Of a stretch of DNA of 60,000 bases, positions 1-12,589 are shown in pieces. The stretch covers positions 126,001 to 186,000 of the forward strand of contig JAQGDQ010000059.1 of the NCBI GenBank assembly GCA_030141605.1, written 5' to 3'. The translations under genes were made by a program, and so were the position numbers. The notes beneath the pieces were generated by a model. That model was not told the DNA's origin, searched no databases, and saw nothing but the letters and a program-made list of their open reading frames with translations. Within the stretch, counting starts at the first letter, position 1, and every line of letters starts with the position of its first letter. The DNA is from Tubiluchus corallicola. Its lineage: Eukaryota; Priapulida; Priapulimorpha; Priapulimorphida; Tubiluchidae.

Positions 1-491
1 AATGGAATTTTGCCTACGTATGTTTTTGTGTCTGTCTGCCTGCCTGTTTATCTGTCATCGTGCAGTAAGGCATAATGTATAAAACAGAGTTTGATGTGTC
101 TGTTTGTCGTTATGAATTATAATGCAATAGAAGTGTGTATGCCTGTCTAATGTAATTTTATTATTTTACAACGAAATATGATACTGAAACTTAAATGTAA
201 TGGAGTACCTATGTCGCAGTGCAAGTTGAATTATACGTTTGTTGATGCAAATCGCAAATCATAGAGTAATAGAGCTTTGTCTGTCTGTTAGGTGTATAAA
301 AAGCCCTATAATAACAAAAAGTTATTGATCTACCTGTTTTTCTACGAACAGCTTAATTTAGCTCATGATGAAATATAAATGTTGATGTACTGTGCAATTA
401 AACATTTTTTACTCACTTAAGTCAGGCATAACTTTGTTGACCAAAAAACTTACAACAAAAGAAATGTACATATGCATTTATCTTTTTGCAG

Positions 492-741
492 ACTGGACAC
501 TCAGTATATGCTGGTACAGAACTGGGATTATCAATTAGACAGGATGGATGATAACAAGGGCACTAGCGGATTTAACAGTAACAGGATTTCTCAGTTTAAG
601 AAACAGCAGGAATCTGATCGTCCAGAGCACATCCTGTTCTATGGCCAATGCCATATTGCTACTAATAAACACAAATACCATTTATGTACATTTCCAATTC
701 CTTTACAGTTTATTTGTTTACTTATTATTTTTGATTATTAA
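492..741 (+). CDS. Candidate coding exon near the left edge (unrecognised)
   Basis: A polypyrimidine run followed by TTTTTGCAG gives a good splice acceptor at 491. From 493 the frame stays open to a stop at 739-741 and reads LDTQYMLVQNWDYQ, with a fairly hydrophilic composition afterwards (DRMDDNKGTSGFN). Possible donors that would end the exon in phase 1, and so fit the candidate exon at 1029, are at about 576 (GTAACA) and about 684 (GTACAT); both are weak. I do not recognise the protein. It could be an internal or terminal exon of a gene entering from the left, or a chance open frame. The support is the acceptor plus the composition only. Confidence 0.2.
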
Positions 742-769
742 TTTATTTGCAAGTTTCTTTGCTCCTTCT

Positions 770-905
770 TTCCATTCATTCCATTAAATTATTTCATTTT
801 TAACTGCACTTACCCTACGTTTGCGTGCTTATTAGTTCACTCATTCATCCGCTCGTACATTCATTAATTCTTTCGTTTTTTCATTTTTTCATTCACTCAC
901 TGGGT
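770..905. repeat. Degenerate period-4 tract (TTCATTCA-like)
   Basis: The sequence falls into four-base steps of the type CATT/CACT/TCAT/CGTT, as in TTCACTCATTCATCC and CATTCACTCACTGG. It reads as an old, heavily mutated tetranucleotide array. Similar tracts lie at about 1885-2060, 6955-7090 and 43985-44075. Confidence 0.5.
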
Positions 906-1028
906 GACTTCAGTTAGCGACTACTTCATTTCTTAAATACTTAACAGCAAAGAAAACATTAGAGAGAAATGCAAATTCTTCTGCACTTTGTGATAAGGCA
1001 ATGACTGGGAACAAATGCTTTCTTTCAG

Positions 1029-1108
1029 CTCGCAAGTTAACTGACCACAAGCATGGCATTTTGATGGATCAGCTAACAGGGAAAACAGCTCATGTTGACT
1101 CCACGTAG
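1029..1108 (+). CDS. Candidate 3' exon of a + strand gene
   Basis: The acceptor TTTCTTTCAG ends at 1028. The following frame, entered in phase 1, reads RKLTDHKHGILMDQLTGKTA and then reaches a TAG at 1106-1108. A GTAGAA at 1105 could instead be a donor; the exon would then end at 1104 in phase 2 and join the next candidate exon at 2248. The peptide looks like ordinary coding sequence (polar, with H-K-H-G and L-T-G-K-T), but I cannot name a family. Either reading would make this the tail of a gene that starts left of the window. Only a transcript or homologue could decide. Confidence 0.27.
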
Positions 1109-1884
1109 AAAAACTACTCCCGCCTAAATATTTGACAAGAAAAATAAATACTGGCAGATTAACAGGTCAAACAAGATTTCGAACCGTTTGCTAATTATTC
1201 GTGCAGAAAGAAACCAAATATACGAGACCATTAGATAAGCAGTTTGATGAACAAAGAGAAGGCACAGAGAGTGAAAACGGCAAAAAACAAATATGATTCT
1301 GACGTTACCAAAGCTACATCTAGTTACACTATTTGATTTGTTATACAAATTGTTAAAAATGATTTGATTAGCATATAACAAGCATTAAATAAGGCAATTA
1401 AATTGTTACTAATATCTAACAACAGGGAATGTAAAACTAATTATTTAGATCTACAGTGTTATAGCTTACACTACAATAATTATATTATATACATTACTTT
1501 ATGATATCAAAAGTAAATTAACAACTTATGTAAACCAAGCTGCCGAGAACACTTATATTGTATTTCAGCCTGTAAACCTATGATTTTTTAATTAGATGAT
1601 TTTGATTAAGATTGGATAGTGCTACAATCAAAATTATACATGTACTAGGAAAGTAAAAACAAAACTTTTGTCGCCATCTATACAACTGTTACTGAACAAA
1701 TGGAGGCTAGTATAATATCAGACATAACAAAATTTATATATCCAGAGCCAATTCACAGTTTATAGAAATTTAGCAAATTTATAATATTTGCAAATTGTTT
1801 ATTTATCTGTTATTTAAGGTTTTCTGATCGTAAGTAAATTACATGTGTTACTGTTCGCTGTTTGTTTTCCCCACTGTTTTGTTT

Positions 1885-2060
1885 TGATAATTTCGTTCGT
1901 TCGTTCAATCATTTCACCTGTTTTTTATTTGTTTGCTTTGTTGGTTAGTTGATTTTTTACTTGCCATTTAGTTAGTTAGCTACCTAGATAGTCAGTCAGT
2001 TCAGTTGACTGGTCGGTCAATCAGCATTTGTTTATTTGTTTGTTAATATATGTTTATTCT
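1885..2060. repeat. Degenerate period-4 tract
   Basis: TTCGTTCGTTCAATCA, TTTGTTTGC, GTTAGTTAGC and GTCAGTCAGTTCAG follow one another, all stepping by four bases with drifting sequence. It is interpreted as a decayed tetranucleotide satellite. No gene is visible in the surrounding stretch 1109-2247. Confidence 0.5.
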
Positions 2061-2247
2061 GTTACTTGAGCACTTACTTTTCGTTTTAATTTTTGAATAC
2101 CAAAGTTATTCGGATACGTTAATAACACAAAAAACCTTTAAAACGAACAAACAACCATGATGAAGCCAGATTGCTTAAGGTGGAATATTATGAGTCTCTC
2201 ATGCGTCACAGCTAGCTGTCACTCTCAGCTAATGTGTTTTATTACAG

Positions 2248-2281
2248 ATCTGCATCTGACAACAGCAAAAATGATGAATGA
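2248..2281 (+). CDS. Candidate terminal exon, polar C-terminus
   Basis: TGTTTTATTACAG provides an acceptor ending at 2247. If joined in phase 2 to the candidate exon ending at 1104, the frame adds S-A-S-D-N-S-K-N-D-E and stops at TGA 2279-2281, a plausible acidic, polar tail. Read in phase 1 instead, it gives LHLTTAKMMNENFTM and continues to a TAA at 2310. Both readings are open, so the assignment is uncertain, and the preceding donor is weak. No obvious AATAAA follows closely. Confidence 0.18.
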
Positions 2282-4250
2282 GAATTTTACCATGTCACGC
2301 ATTACACAGTAAGATATCAAGTATTTCTTATACGAGAACGGAAATGCGCATCTTTAGTTTTTTACTCTAAGTCTAACCGGAAGGCCGGGAATAGGGCGCG
2401 AAATTGGGAGATACCTGACCAGGTTAAAAACGTCCAGAAGACAGGTCAGTTGAAAAATACCTAATAGGATGCCATTAAAATATTGATATATGTACATATA
2501 TATATAACTAGCCAAACAAATTGAATATAAATTGCAACTGTATACTTATTACATAAAGAAACGTCGTTTGAGAAACGTGCATACTGCACTAGACTGTATG
2601 GAAAACCGCAACGTTTAAATGACACATTTCTTTGACTGCATGTTGTTCAACGTGCTAGTGGACTGCGTCAAAAACTTCCATATATAAAGAAAAAAATTTA
2701 AAAGATGAAGTTTATATAATTTATATTCTACACACGTACGAGTCAAAACAGTTAGTAGTGCCGTTATTGTTGTTGTTTATGCCGCTTGCGCATGGGGAGA
2801 GACTAGGCGAGATAGCGTATGACTAACAGAAGTGCATCCATGCTGCTTCTGATTGCAACACAAAAATTGTATATCATGTCATTATAGTACGTACTGTCAG
2901 GGATTTTTTTTTAAATAGCCAGAGAAGGGTCAAATATAATGGAAGTTTTTGCTTCGCTTACCCGGCCTGGCACCGCCGCTCTGCCACATAAGATGGCAAC
3001 CAAAAAGTGTTTCACTTCAGGGATGCATAAAAGAAATCTCATCTAGTGCTCTATTTTGACTTCGCTGCTGAGACAAAATGAGACGTTACAGTTATGAGGC
3101 TATAATGTATACAGTTGTAAGGCTACAATGTTGCCACATAAAACGAGACGTTACAGCTACGAGGCTTCAACGGTGTTACTAAAGCGATTAGCCATGCGCA
3201 CCGGGCAACACTTAACTAGCAACATTTTACAGATGTTAAAGTAACGTTGCTGATAAAAAGGACTCCAGAGGAATTTCTGTTATGCAAGCACCCATGCTGA
3301 AAAATTTTATGATGCAAATGTCACGTGTGGGGGTTATTAGCAGGCGCCCATTAAAAATACAAAGAAAGTTGAATGGCCTAAACTTTTTTCTGAACAAAAA
3401 TTGTTATTAAATAACAAGTAGTACCACACTAACTATAGGGGACATCGGAAACAACAGTCTAACCTAACATCATATGTTTTCTTTTGTCTGAGAATATATA
3501 GGTGCTGCAAACATTTGCACAATAAGACATGAGAGCTCTATCACTAACTATAAAACATATTGTAACTTTTTTAACAAGGGATATATAAAATTACACATGG
3601 TTCATTATTTGACAATGGTCAATAAAATGCAGGCATAAATTGTTAATTGAACTTGCAATAAATTATGAGCTTTCTTCGCGTCAACTTTCGTCTTATTTGC
3701 TCAAATGAAACTGAAAATGAGAAATATTGCTGATCAATACCTCGCTTGAATTTCAATGGTCAACGTGACCTAATAATATCTATATAGAATGAGCTCGAGT
3801 TACTACATCAATACAAGATACGGACAAGAAGGAATACAATCTTATTCAAGAAAGCAGGAACGAAAGGCGCAACTGGCTACATATATAAGTAGGCACCATG
3901 CCTTCCTGTTTCCGGTTCTGGATAAACTTACGTTCACACCAGGGAGACCATTTACTGTCCTACTTGTTCAGCCCCTGCCCTTGATTGTGTAAACAAATTG
4001 TTTACCAGTTATATAAATATTAATATCCGTTGATAAATTATGCCCATTTACACTAGTCGCTTATCAGTGTTTTGACGAATTTTCCCTCTTAGTAGAAGAA
4101 CGAACACTTGAATGCTTTAGAACTGTTCGCCGTACTCGTTCAAATGAAGACATTTGAAAACAAGTCATCGTTCTCACATTTTTTAACAAAGGTTTAATTC
4201 CAAATCAAATATATTCATAGAAAACTAGTATACATTGGTACTGCATTTGA
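2282..4250. other. No recognisable gene
   Basis: AT-rich sequence with only short open frames. I see no convincing exon with both splice sites, no RNA gene and no repeat with defined ends. Two AATAAA hexamers on the + strand, near 3622 and 3656, have no gene attached. Confidence 0.4.
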
Positions 4251-4254
4251 ATTA

Positions 4255-4365
4255 GGCGTGGAATAGCCGTGTGGGCATGGTGTGTGTCCACTGACCAAAG
4301 TTAAGCAACACCGGGGCCGGAAAATGAGTGTGTCTACCAGGTTCAACACTTGCTCTTAGCGATTT
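4255..4365 (+). repeat. Possible 5S rRNA-derived SINE fragment
   Basis: A segment containing AAGTTAAGCAACACCGGGGC, followed by GGCCGG and a T-G-A-G-T-G step, resembles the internal control region of animal 5S rRNA (AAGTTAAGCAG..CGGGCC). The match runs for about 40 bases and is imperfect, and the ends of 5S rRNA are not present. It is therefore more likely a 5S-derived retroposon (SINE3 type) than a working 5S gene. A neighbouring CTCGTCGAGG palindrome at about 4384 may belong to the same element. Confidence 0.3.
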
Positions 4366-4592
4366 TGCTTCTAGTTGTTTACCTCGTCGAGGGAGGACGC
4401 ATTCATATCCGAACATTATTGAGATGTATATGTCTGTCAGTTCAGTATTTCGTCTTAAGAAAATTAATCTTAACAACGAGTGAGGTTCCGGTTTTGCCAC
4501 AACCATCCGCAAAAAACACGGTGTCGTTTTCTTAACGGAATGCTGGAGCACTTGCATAAAAGTACATGAATGATAACTTTTAAAATACTTAC

Positions 4593-4716
4593 AGAGAAAT
4601 TACATTAGCTCGGGAGAGGAAGTGCGCAGTTCGAAGATGCATAAAACGAATATGTCGACCGGTTACATATTGTGAACGTACTACATGCTTCACCTTGAAG
4701 ATACTATAAGCTCTAA
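4593..4716 (-). CDS. Candidate internal exon downstream of the 5511 start
   Basis: On the - strand an exon ending in CTCT|GTAAGTATT has a consensus-quality donor. If it opens at the acceptor TGCCTAG (exon base 4716), the phase fits the preceding candidate exon (5370-5511), and all of about 40 codons are open (start VRAYSIFKVKHVV). The upstream pyrimidine tract is poor and the peptide matches nothing I know. A further CAG acceptor on the same strand at about 4540 leads to 23 open codons and a stop, which is weaker still. Confidence 0.2.
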
Positions 4717-5369
4717 CTAGGCATGTGGTTTTCGCTGGCGCACCTCTCTCCTCAGAAAACATGCAGAGTTCTTATGTCAATATTTTCTCAAGGGGCAGCA
4801 TGAATGTCACATTTCTTGGCACATTAATAACACAAGAAGGAGATAAGTAAGCACAACAGTCAACTATCTATATACAGGCAAAAGTTATCCCGACTATCAA
4901 AGGTTTTATCATTTCCAGCCATTCCACGCGTCATCAATTAAAAACCATGTGTTCAGACTGTCCACCTAGTCATCATTGTAAGCAAACATTGCTTGGAGAT
5001 TTTAGCAAAAGGCGAGAAGGGCCTATATATAAGATGATGCTTATGCAAATAGACGTCAATTTGGGCGAAAGGTCAGAGAGAATCTTACATTGAAAACTCT
5101 GTTCAAGGCTCGACACAACTAACTTTTATATTAACAGCTTTTGTCAGATATCAAGAGCTGTTTTGCAAAAATATGCACTACAGATCATGTCTCTGAATTC
5201 AGTGAGTACTGTGAGTAAGAAAATTGCGAAGCAAAAATAACTTTAGAAACTGATCCTTTACACAGTCCTGGAAACGTCAAACATACATATAATTATACCC
5301 TGTAAGCTGACACACTTCACTCAAAAATAAATACAATTGTTATGTAAATTATAGCATTCCTTAACTCAC

Positions 5370-5511
5370 CAGATTTCACATGAAGGCCCGTTTTAAAATC
5401 TTCCTCCATCAGAGAATCTTCACTCAAAACACAATCTAAGTCATTATAAATGTTGACCCAGTCTGGGCTGAGAGATCGTCGAAGTCTTTGTCGTCTCAGC
5501 ATTACAGCCAT
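5370..5511 (-). CDS. Candidate first coding exon of a - strand gene
   Basis: The start is GCCATGG (a strong Kozak context) at 5511. It is followed by 47 open codons beginning MAVMLRRQRLRRSLSP and containing an acidic stretch (D-C-V-L-S-E-D-S-L-M-E-E-D-F), and it ends at a textbook GTGAGT donor in phase 1. The arginine-rich start, the acidic middle, the Kozak context and the donor together argue for a real first exon. I do not recognise the protein. Later exons must lie below 5370; one open candidate is at 4593-4716, but it could also be that the true next exon is beyond the left edge of the window. Confidence 0.45.
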
Positions 5512-6950
5512 GGCAAAATATGGTTAAAAATTATAAGCTTATTCGCACCATTGTTAATTTGAAAGGCTAAAAGATCTTACAAGTCGACGATCTACTGTTA
5601 AACATTAATAACCACAATTAGCAAGTAACTTATTAGTTTCGAACCACGTTTACGAAGGCGAATTAAGGCACGACACATAAAACATTGAAAAAGTAAAAAG
5701 GGTGTATTCATAACATTTATAAGAACACCAAAAAAGGATTTTACAGAATATCACAGGCGCGCACTGTCTTCGCAAGAATTAACATTAAATCACTACACGA
5801 AAGTACGACGATCTAAATCCGAGATGCATTTGCTGTACAGTAAATTCGAGTTTAACATTAACTACTAGGAAACATCCAAAGGGTAACATAAAACTTTCAC
5901 CACATGAAGCTGGAAAAAGCGAGAAAACTCAATCGTGATATCCGGTAGCGGAAATACTCAATGCAGTTTCCATTTTCCCTCCAGTTTATTTCAATGCTTT
6001 TTGCTGCACATCAGCACCAAAGCAAATAAATGAATGGCATTAGAACATCGATGCAGAAATATTCCGTACATAAACGGAAAGGCTATACAGATTTACAGTC
6101 ACACAAAAAATACTTCGAGTTATCTAACAGTCATCCTGATTTCGAAATTCATGACGCACCCACCGAACGACAAGCAAATGTGAAACAGAATCCGGTTAAA
6201 GCTTCAACCTTTGTTAATTAAGTTCAGTAACACCTGTTCAAGCAACTGTTTAACGGTAAATGAACAAACACATCAGATTTGCACGGTCACTCAAAAGTGT
6301 TAAAGTAAAACATAGTTACCAGGACTTAAACCCTGGAGGGTGAGCCTTGAGAAAGCGAGAACAAGTAGTAACACAAACACTGCACAGCGGAATCACCCAT
6401 ACTGAGCGAGTGCTAAGAGAAACTGCCCTCTACAATTTTAGAAATACAGTGCACTTGAGCTAGAAAGACGGAACGTTGTTTAGGGGCGCTCACTACACAC
6501 AGTACCAGAGAACTTTATAAAAAGGAAGTTTACTAAGTTTACAGTAGGTGATAGGAACTAACGGATTATCTAAGTATAGAACTGAAATATTTTCATGATA
6601 CAGAGTATGCTTGTATATTACCGCTACTTAAAAACTGCTGGATGAGTTAGCATTAATTGATGAGTTCGACTCAAATGTTGGCTATCCGACAAACATTTGA
6701 TATATAAAGCGTTTACGCTTAATTTGCTTCGGCATATTCCTCTTTAGGGGTGTTCCAGATTGTGCAGTGGGGTTTTATTAATCAATTATATTTAGTTAAG
6801 TGTAATGTGAAGCCTTAGTCTAGGATGGAAATTGCATCATGCAGGATAACTTGTTTGGGGAGAACAATACTGAACTCTTCAATTCGCTTACACATCAAAA
6901 TTTTAAAATTAACACTTATATTGCTCGAAATACCCACGTTGCTTCCATCT
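5512..6950. other. No recognisable gene; probable upstream region of the 5511 start
   Basis: I see no exon or element. The first few hundred bases would be the promoter and 5' leader of the - strand candidate gene. A - strand GTAAGA at about 5579 could be the donor of a non-coding leader exon, but no convincing acceptor lies between it and the start codon. Confidence 0.35.
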
Positions 6951-6954
6951 GTGT

Positions 6955-7095
6955 ACATGTTTGTTTGTCAGTTTCTTTATTTCGTTGTCTGCTAGCTCAT
7001 TTAATTATTTGTTTGCATGTTCGTTTGCTCGTTCGACTGCTCGTTCCCTCATTTGAGAGTTTGCTTGCTTATATGATTGTTTGCCTACTGTATGA
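6955..7095. repeat. Degenerate period-4 tract (TTTG/TTCG/GCTC)
   Basis: TGTTTGTTTGTCAG, GTTCGTTTGCTCGTTCG and GTTTGCTTGC show four-base phasing with drift, like the tracts at 770, 1885 and 43985. The open frame that covers it is a by-product of the repeat. Confidence 0.5.
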
Positions 7096-7099
7096 TTGT

Positions 7100-10000
7100 T
7101 TCCAAGTTTACATCTTGGAAATGTCTGATGCTAATATCACCAAATCTGGCGTGGTCCTCCTATCATAAATACGGAAATGAAAGACCAGAAAGACCAAAGG
7201 TCAAGGTCACAGCATAATGGCGACAACAGCATATGAGTATTACTTTAACAACGAATAAATGTCAAATCGCCAGAAATACAACTCCCTGCAAAGACGGATT
7301 TCACCATATAAGCCAACAGTGAAGTTTTGGGACAAACATGACATGGACCTGCAAATGCGAAAGAAAATTTTTGCTTCATTTTCCGACAAAAGACGGTAAG
7401 GCTGACGTTCGTTTGTAACACAAACAAACGACCGATAATCCCTAAAAGCGGAAACTCTCCAGGGATATTAAAAACCTTTTGCAGAATAACTCGGAAAAGC
7501 TTTACAATTATCTTTGTGTTATTATGTTATTCAATTAAGCGAAGCAGTGTCGGGACCTCTTCTACATGTCAATAAAATCTAAAAACTGCAGCAAAGTGCG
7601 AATACATAGAAAAAAGTCATAGAAAAAACATACATTTTAAGAATAAACTGTTATTCTACCTAAATAGTTACAAACAGCAAAATAAATCAAACATATTTAT
7701 GTTGAAAGATTTAAACGAACGACAGAATTTGGGGGAATCCAAATTAGTATTACTTTGTGTATGATCTAGAAAGTCTGAGACAGTGAATCTAGGTCGAAAC
7801 ATCTATAGATTATAAACAGAACGCAGGGTGTCTGGACGTCAAAGAAAGCCACGTGGAAGGCATAAAAAACTTTTCCTATAAAAACATTCATGGTGTTATA
7901 GCAAAACGCTTGTATCCAAAGACTCGGGAACATGTGTTGAAACACTGGTAAAGCTATAGAAGTCATAAGCAACATCTTGAGTTCCTCAAAGATAGGCGGC
8001 TGCAGCTCAGAGTGACAACAGTTCCCAGGTCAAGCGTTAAATCTGTTTAGCTAACGTCAACGTCAATCAATGCTGACTTGATGAAGTTGCAAAGAGTCAA
8101 CAAGTGTGGTCATCATTTAGTTTTTAATAGGCAAAGCCATTTGCAGTCAGGGTACAAACATAAAAATGCTTGTTTGTCAAATTGTTTATAGTAATCACAC
8201 GCCATGATTACTTGATAAAAATAAAAATTATGATTAAAAAGGAATCAAAAGCAGCGATACAAAAGACCACAAACGGACGATTCGAGTTTTGAGTTTATCG
8301 GCCACTGAGAAAGCGGAAAACATTGCAGCTCAACCTATCAACACTTCGTTTTAACCTACTGCTGAAAACATGCCACATTGATCGGACTTCCATGAGCAGG
8401 ACCCTGGATGGAGTAAACAAGAACCATATGACAGCAATGAAGCCAACCAGACAGACAGTCAGACTGGCCGTCTATGTAAATGAGCCACATCAAAGCCAGA
8501 TACACGAGAGATGGAAATCATCGTTGTCTGTATGTCAAGCAATGACAAATATAGAAGTTATCTCATCAGTTTATTCGAAATGAATTACTGACTAAATTAA
8601 GAATGTGGGTGACTGTTTGCACGGCTATGTTCAATACGTACAGTGAACACAACTCAGCTGAGCAACACAGATTCAGTATTAATCCTAAAGGATGATCTGA
8701 CCATGAAAGGAGAAGGGCAAAAGTTTACCACAAAAAAGTCCACAATTAGCATGGCAGGATATGGTGTGGGACCAGTAGAGTGCTGTTGCTACAAGTGACA
8801 ATACTGCATAGATTCAGTGAATGGGTCGGTCGTTAGCGGTATTTTCCTTTCTGGTCATCTTGTTGACATAAATCGACTTTTAAAGACATTTTAAAGCAAA
8901 ACCGGACCCAACCTTAAACTCTACGTCAAAACAATCTACTCTTTAAAACATTGAAAGGAAACATATTTCAAAAACGACTTGCGTGAAAGAATTATTACCA
9001 CACAAACAATTTCACATTCGCGCCACTAGTTCTTTGCTGTTACATGCATTTCGCCATTCGCTAGACGGGCACTAGCGCCTTTATTTCGGAAATGCATTGC
9101 ACAAAACGGGGGTTGCACCTCTCGGTTCAGATGTGTTAATTTGTGACGAACTACTGACGTTCGTGCTCATGCGTGAGCACAGTGGTAAATTTGAAATTTG
9201 AATTTTTATCTTAAAACTTGCCTAGTTTCTGTACAACACATTGAATATGTTACAGTATCACTGTACTACAATTTTCGCTTTCGCAAACATGTGTAGCACG
9301 CTCGTGGAATATTTCTGCTGTTGAAACTTATGTTAGTTTGTGATGTCAACAATAGTTGGGCTCGCCCGCCGTTAACTAAGTTTTAAATCTATTCTTTAAT
9401 TACCAGAAACGCTTTTGCAGTATTAATTGTGTTAAAATGTATACTTTTTGTCGGACTTGAAGTTGGGGTACAGTATATGAAAAGTCATCTTGTCTTCCTT
9501 TAAAGGCTGTTGAAACCACTTGAGTAACTTTCCCCACACACGTAAAAACAAACCAAACCCTAGGCCTATATCCTGATTAAAACACGAGCTAAACAGTTTC
9601 AGTACGTTTGTGCATGCAGTGCTTAAATTTCTGACAGAGAACACGGGTTACCTTGAAATAGTTTGCATTTCAGTTAAACTATATATGTGCGTGACACATG
9701 TCTTTCTCTAGACGTTCACCTCAAAATAGGGTCTCATTTCAGCAATAGCACAAATACATATCAAAGGCGGCCGGCGAAAAGCTCTTATTAGTTGAGATGT
9801 AATGTACTTTCAAATAAAATACTTTCAAGTTAAGTTATGACTCGGATAAACAAGTATGAAATCTACCTTAATAAAAGAAGCATAAGAAAACATAAAAAAG
9901 TCAAATGACTAATGACTTGAACTACTGTGTCAGTCAACGCCTTCATTTTTGAATGTTAACAACGACCATGACCTACCGATGTTTGTCCGTCAACAGCTAA

Positions 10001-12525
10001 TCAGTCCATTATGGCAGGGTGTCGACGGAGTATGGAAACTTTCTCTGCGGCAAGCCAAAAAAGGTCGGAAACCGGGGGGATGGGGTCATGAAAAAGGTCA
10101 TCCTAATTCCTGACACTATCACACAGGACGGAAATCACGTAAGTACGTTGCTGCTTCAAAACAATTACACTGTCTAATCCTTCCGCCACGGCCCAATGGT
10201 ACTGTGTTTTAGCAATGAACCCATTTTCTGCCTAAAATCCATAACAATCAAATTACTTTAATTTGGTAGTTTTCTTGGCGTCGTACCATGGTCCCCATAC
10301 GACAGAATATTTGGATTCCTCCATGCTTCTGGCCACAATTAGCACGGAACAGTGGGTTCACGCCAGAAGAGCTTTAAGAAGCCAGGTAGAAAAATAAATA
10401 ATTTACTGAAAAAAATAAACAACGTGCTGGATGTACGCCACAACAATATCGCAGCAGAGAGGTCAGCAAGTGGCTTAACCAATTTTCTTCCGCGAATACT
10501 GTATTCCATTCACCTTTGTTCAAGTCAACATTTCATTAATTGAACTTAACTGGAATGAAAGATGTAAATCAAAATATTTTACTCATATTCTTGACACTAA
10601 ACCATACTCCGCAAACTGGTTTTCATATAAGTGGTCTATATCGTCTAACTGACTACTAACTAGGACACCTCAAATCCCTAAACGAATTTGTGCATTTTGT
10701 GAATTGGAGTGACACTAACGAAATTTCGCCCACAATATTCTCGCTTAACGTAATTTTGATATCTCTCGTCTAGTCACTGAACACACTGTATTGTCACACT
10801 TGTTGTAGGACAGCCAGACATAATCGTTGTTTTTGAGCACAAAAACAGTTGCAAACACTTTAAACCGTTCTTGGCTACAACATTGCCAAGTTCTTCAACG
10901 TCTCGTAGAACGATATGATCTGGAATTATGTTAAAGTCTGTTAATATAATCATTATTATATAAGCATTATATTTACATGCCTATGTGAACGTGGCAAAAC
11001 TTATTAAAGTTGCCTAGCCAAACTTGTGAAAGTTCTAGTTCTACCAGTTGCTTTATAGAGAAAGTGACTATCGAAAGTTCTACCCCTTTTCCCTTTTCCA
11101 ATCCCTTTTTATCTGCACATCGCGGAATGTAATAGCACAGTAATCCACCCAAGCACAAAACTATAATATCCGTTCATCTTTCTATTCTAACGACCTGGGT
11201 TAGCATTATATGCTTCATTTGAATGTTAAGGACCATATATTAAACTTCTCGTATACGGGCAGACGGAAACCAAATGTCTTTACGTTTTATTATTCCAAAC
11301 GTATCACTTCTACTTATTCTACATATTTTAGAGAAAGCACATTGTGGCTTCACGTGGTTTATTACGTCGTCAATTTTCATTCAAAAACGTTGGCGCACAA
11401 GATTGTTCAATTGTCAAAGAACGAAATAAAATGTCTTTCAGAATAGCAGAAGCAGCTGCATGCTCACTTACGACAGGAGATACCTAAACAGCTTCTGCAT
11501 TTTATAAAAAATAAATAATGTCTCATTCAGCACGAGATAAAATTTATTTGTTTGCAATCAGGCCTGATGAAGATGCTTCTCCTAAGTAAACAACAACCAC
11601 TTTTCAACACGGCTTCCGGTCCTGCCACACTCCCGGCCTTGTCGTTGAATGGTGGACGCAGTGTGCCGAACTGCGTATAAAAAACATATTTCGCAAACGG
11701 ATGTACAGAGATTTCAAATCAAAATGTATAAGTGCAGGCACGGCAAGATTCCACTCTCTAATATGAGAACCAACAAACTTTCTCTTACTACATATATATT
11801 ACGGTAAGGGCGTTTGTATGCTTGTTGAAGGGAAAATTGGCAGCTTGCAATTCTAAAGAAACAGACCACAATTTGCTTGTCCAGCTTCATTCAGTCAAGA
11901 AGTCTAAAGTTCTATTTTCAACTGGTAACTAATTTGATGGCTTGATTGATCACCTTTTTACTCTTACTCTCAGAATACAGCCTGAGAGCATCCTCTAGGA
12001 AATACGGAACAGATGGCTGGTGGCAAGACCGACACATAGCTAATTATCAATCTTTCAAGGTGATCAACGTTTTACGCATCTTCAATGAACGAGAAAAACA
12101 GCAGAAAGAAGTATGCCAGACAAAATCAACCAGAAGTTATTTTCAAAATGGTCACACACAAATTTGCTAAAAATGGTCCAGTGTTGCTTGACTTCGATCG
12201 CTAAACACACATAGCTAATCCTCCCACCAACTGTATTGCAAAAATCGCTGCAACTTTCTCGCTTTTTGGGATTTTAGTTTTAGGTTGTGAACTGTAACGC
12301 AAATTCCTCATTCACTAAGGACATTTATCTTCATCACCCAACAAAGTCGTGTCGCAAAAATTACTCTGCCAGCAAAAGACGTTATAATAAAAGTTGGACT
12401 CAGTGTTTTGTATATCAATTATGATGCGATTTATCAGAGGCGCAGACAGGAGGCGAGAAAGATAGAAAAAGAAGACAGAAGGAAAGGTGAGAGAAAGAAC
12501 AAAATCAGAGAGAAAGACAGCGAGC

Positions 12526-12528
<3 letters not shown>
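7100..12528. other. Gene-poor stretch, nothing recognised
   Basis: Only short open frames occur. At 10011-10080 a frame starting MAGCRRSMETFSAA stops after 26 codons, and at 10324 one starting MLLATISTEQWV is short with a weak donor. Neither is convincing. No RNA gene or bounded repeat was found. Confidence 0.35.

Positions 12529-12585
<57 letters not shown>
12529..12585. repeat. (AG)n microsatellite
   Basis: About 28 perfect AG repeats inside a longer purine-rich stretch (from about 12440). The Arg-Glu and Leu-Ser runs in overlapping frames are artefacts of the repeat. Confidence 0.95.

Positions 12586-12589
<4 letters not shown>

Noticed and set aside
4252-4557. 101-codon frame on the - strand
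   Set aside because: It overlaps the 5S-like segment on the other strand and has no gene signals.
10011-10150. ATG frame MAGCRRSMETFSAA followed by a GTAAGT
   Set aside because: A stop codon comes before the donor in the same frame, so they cannot form one exon.
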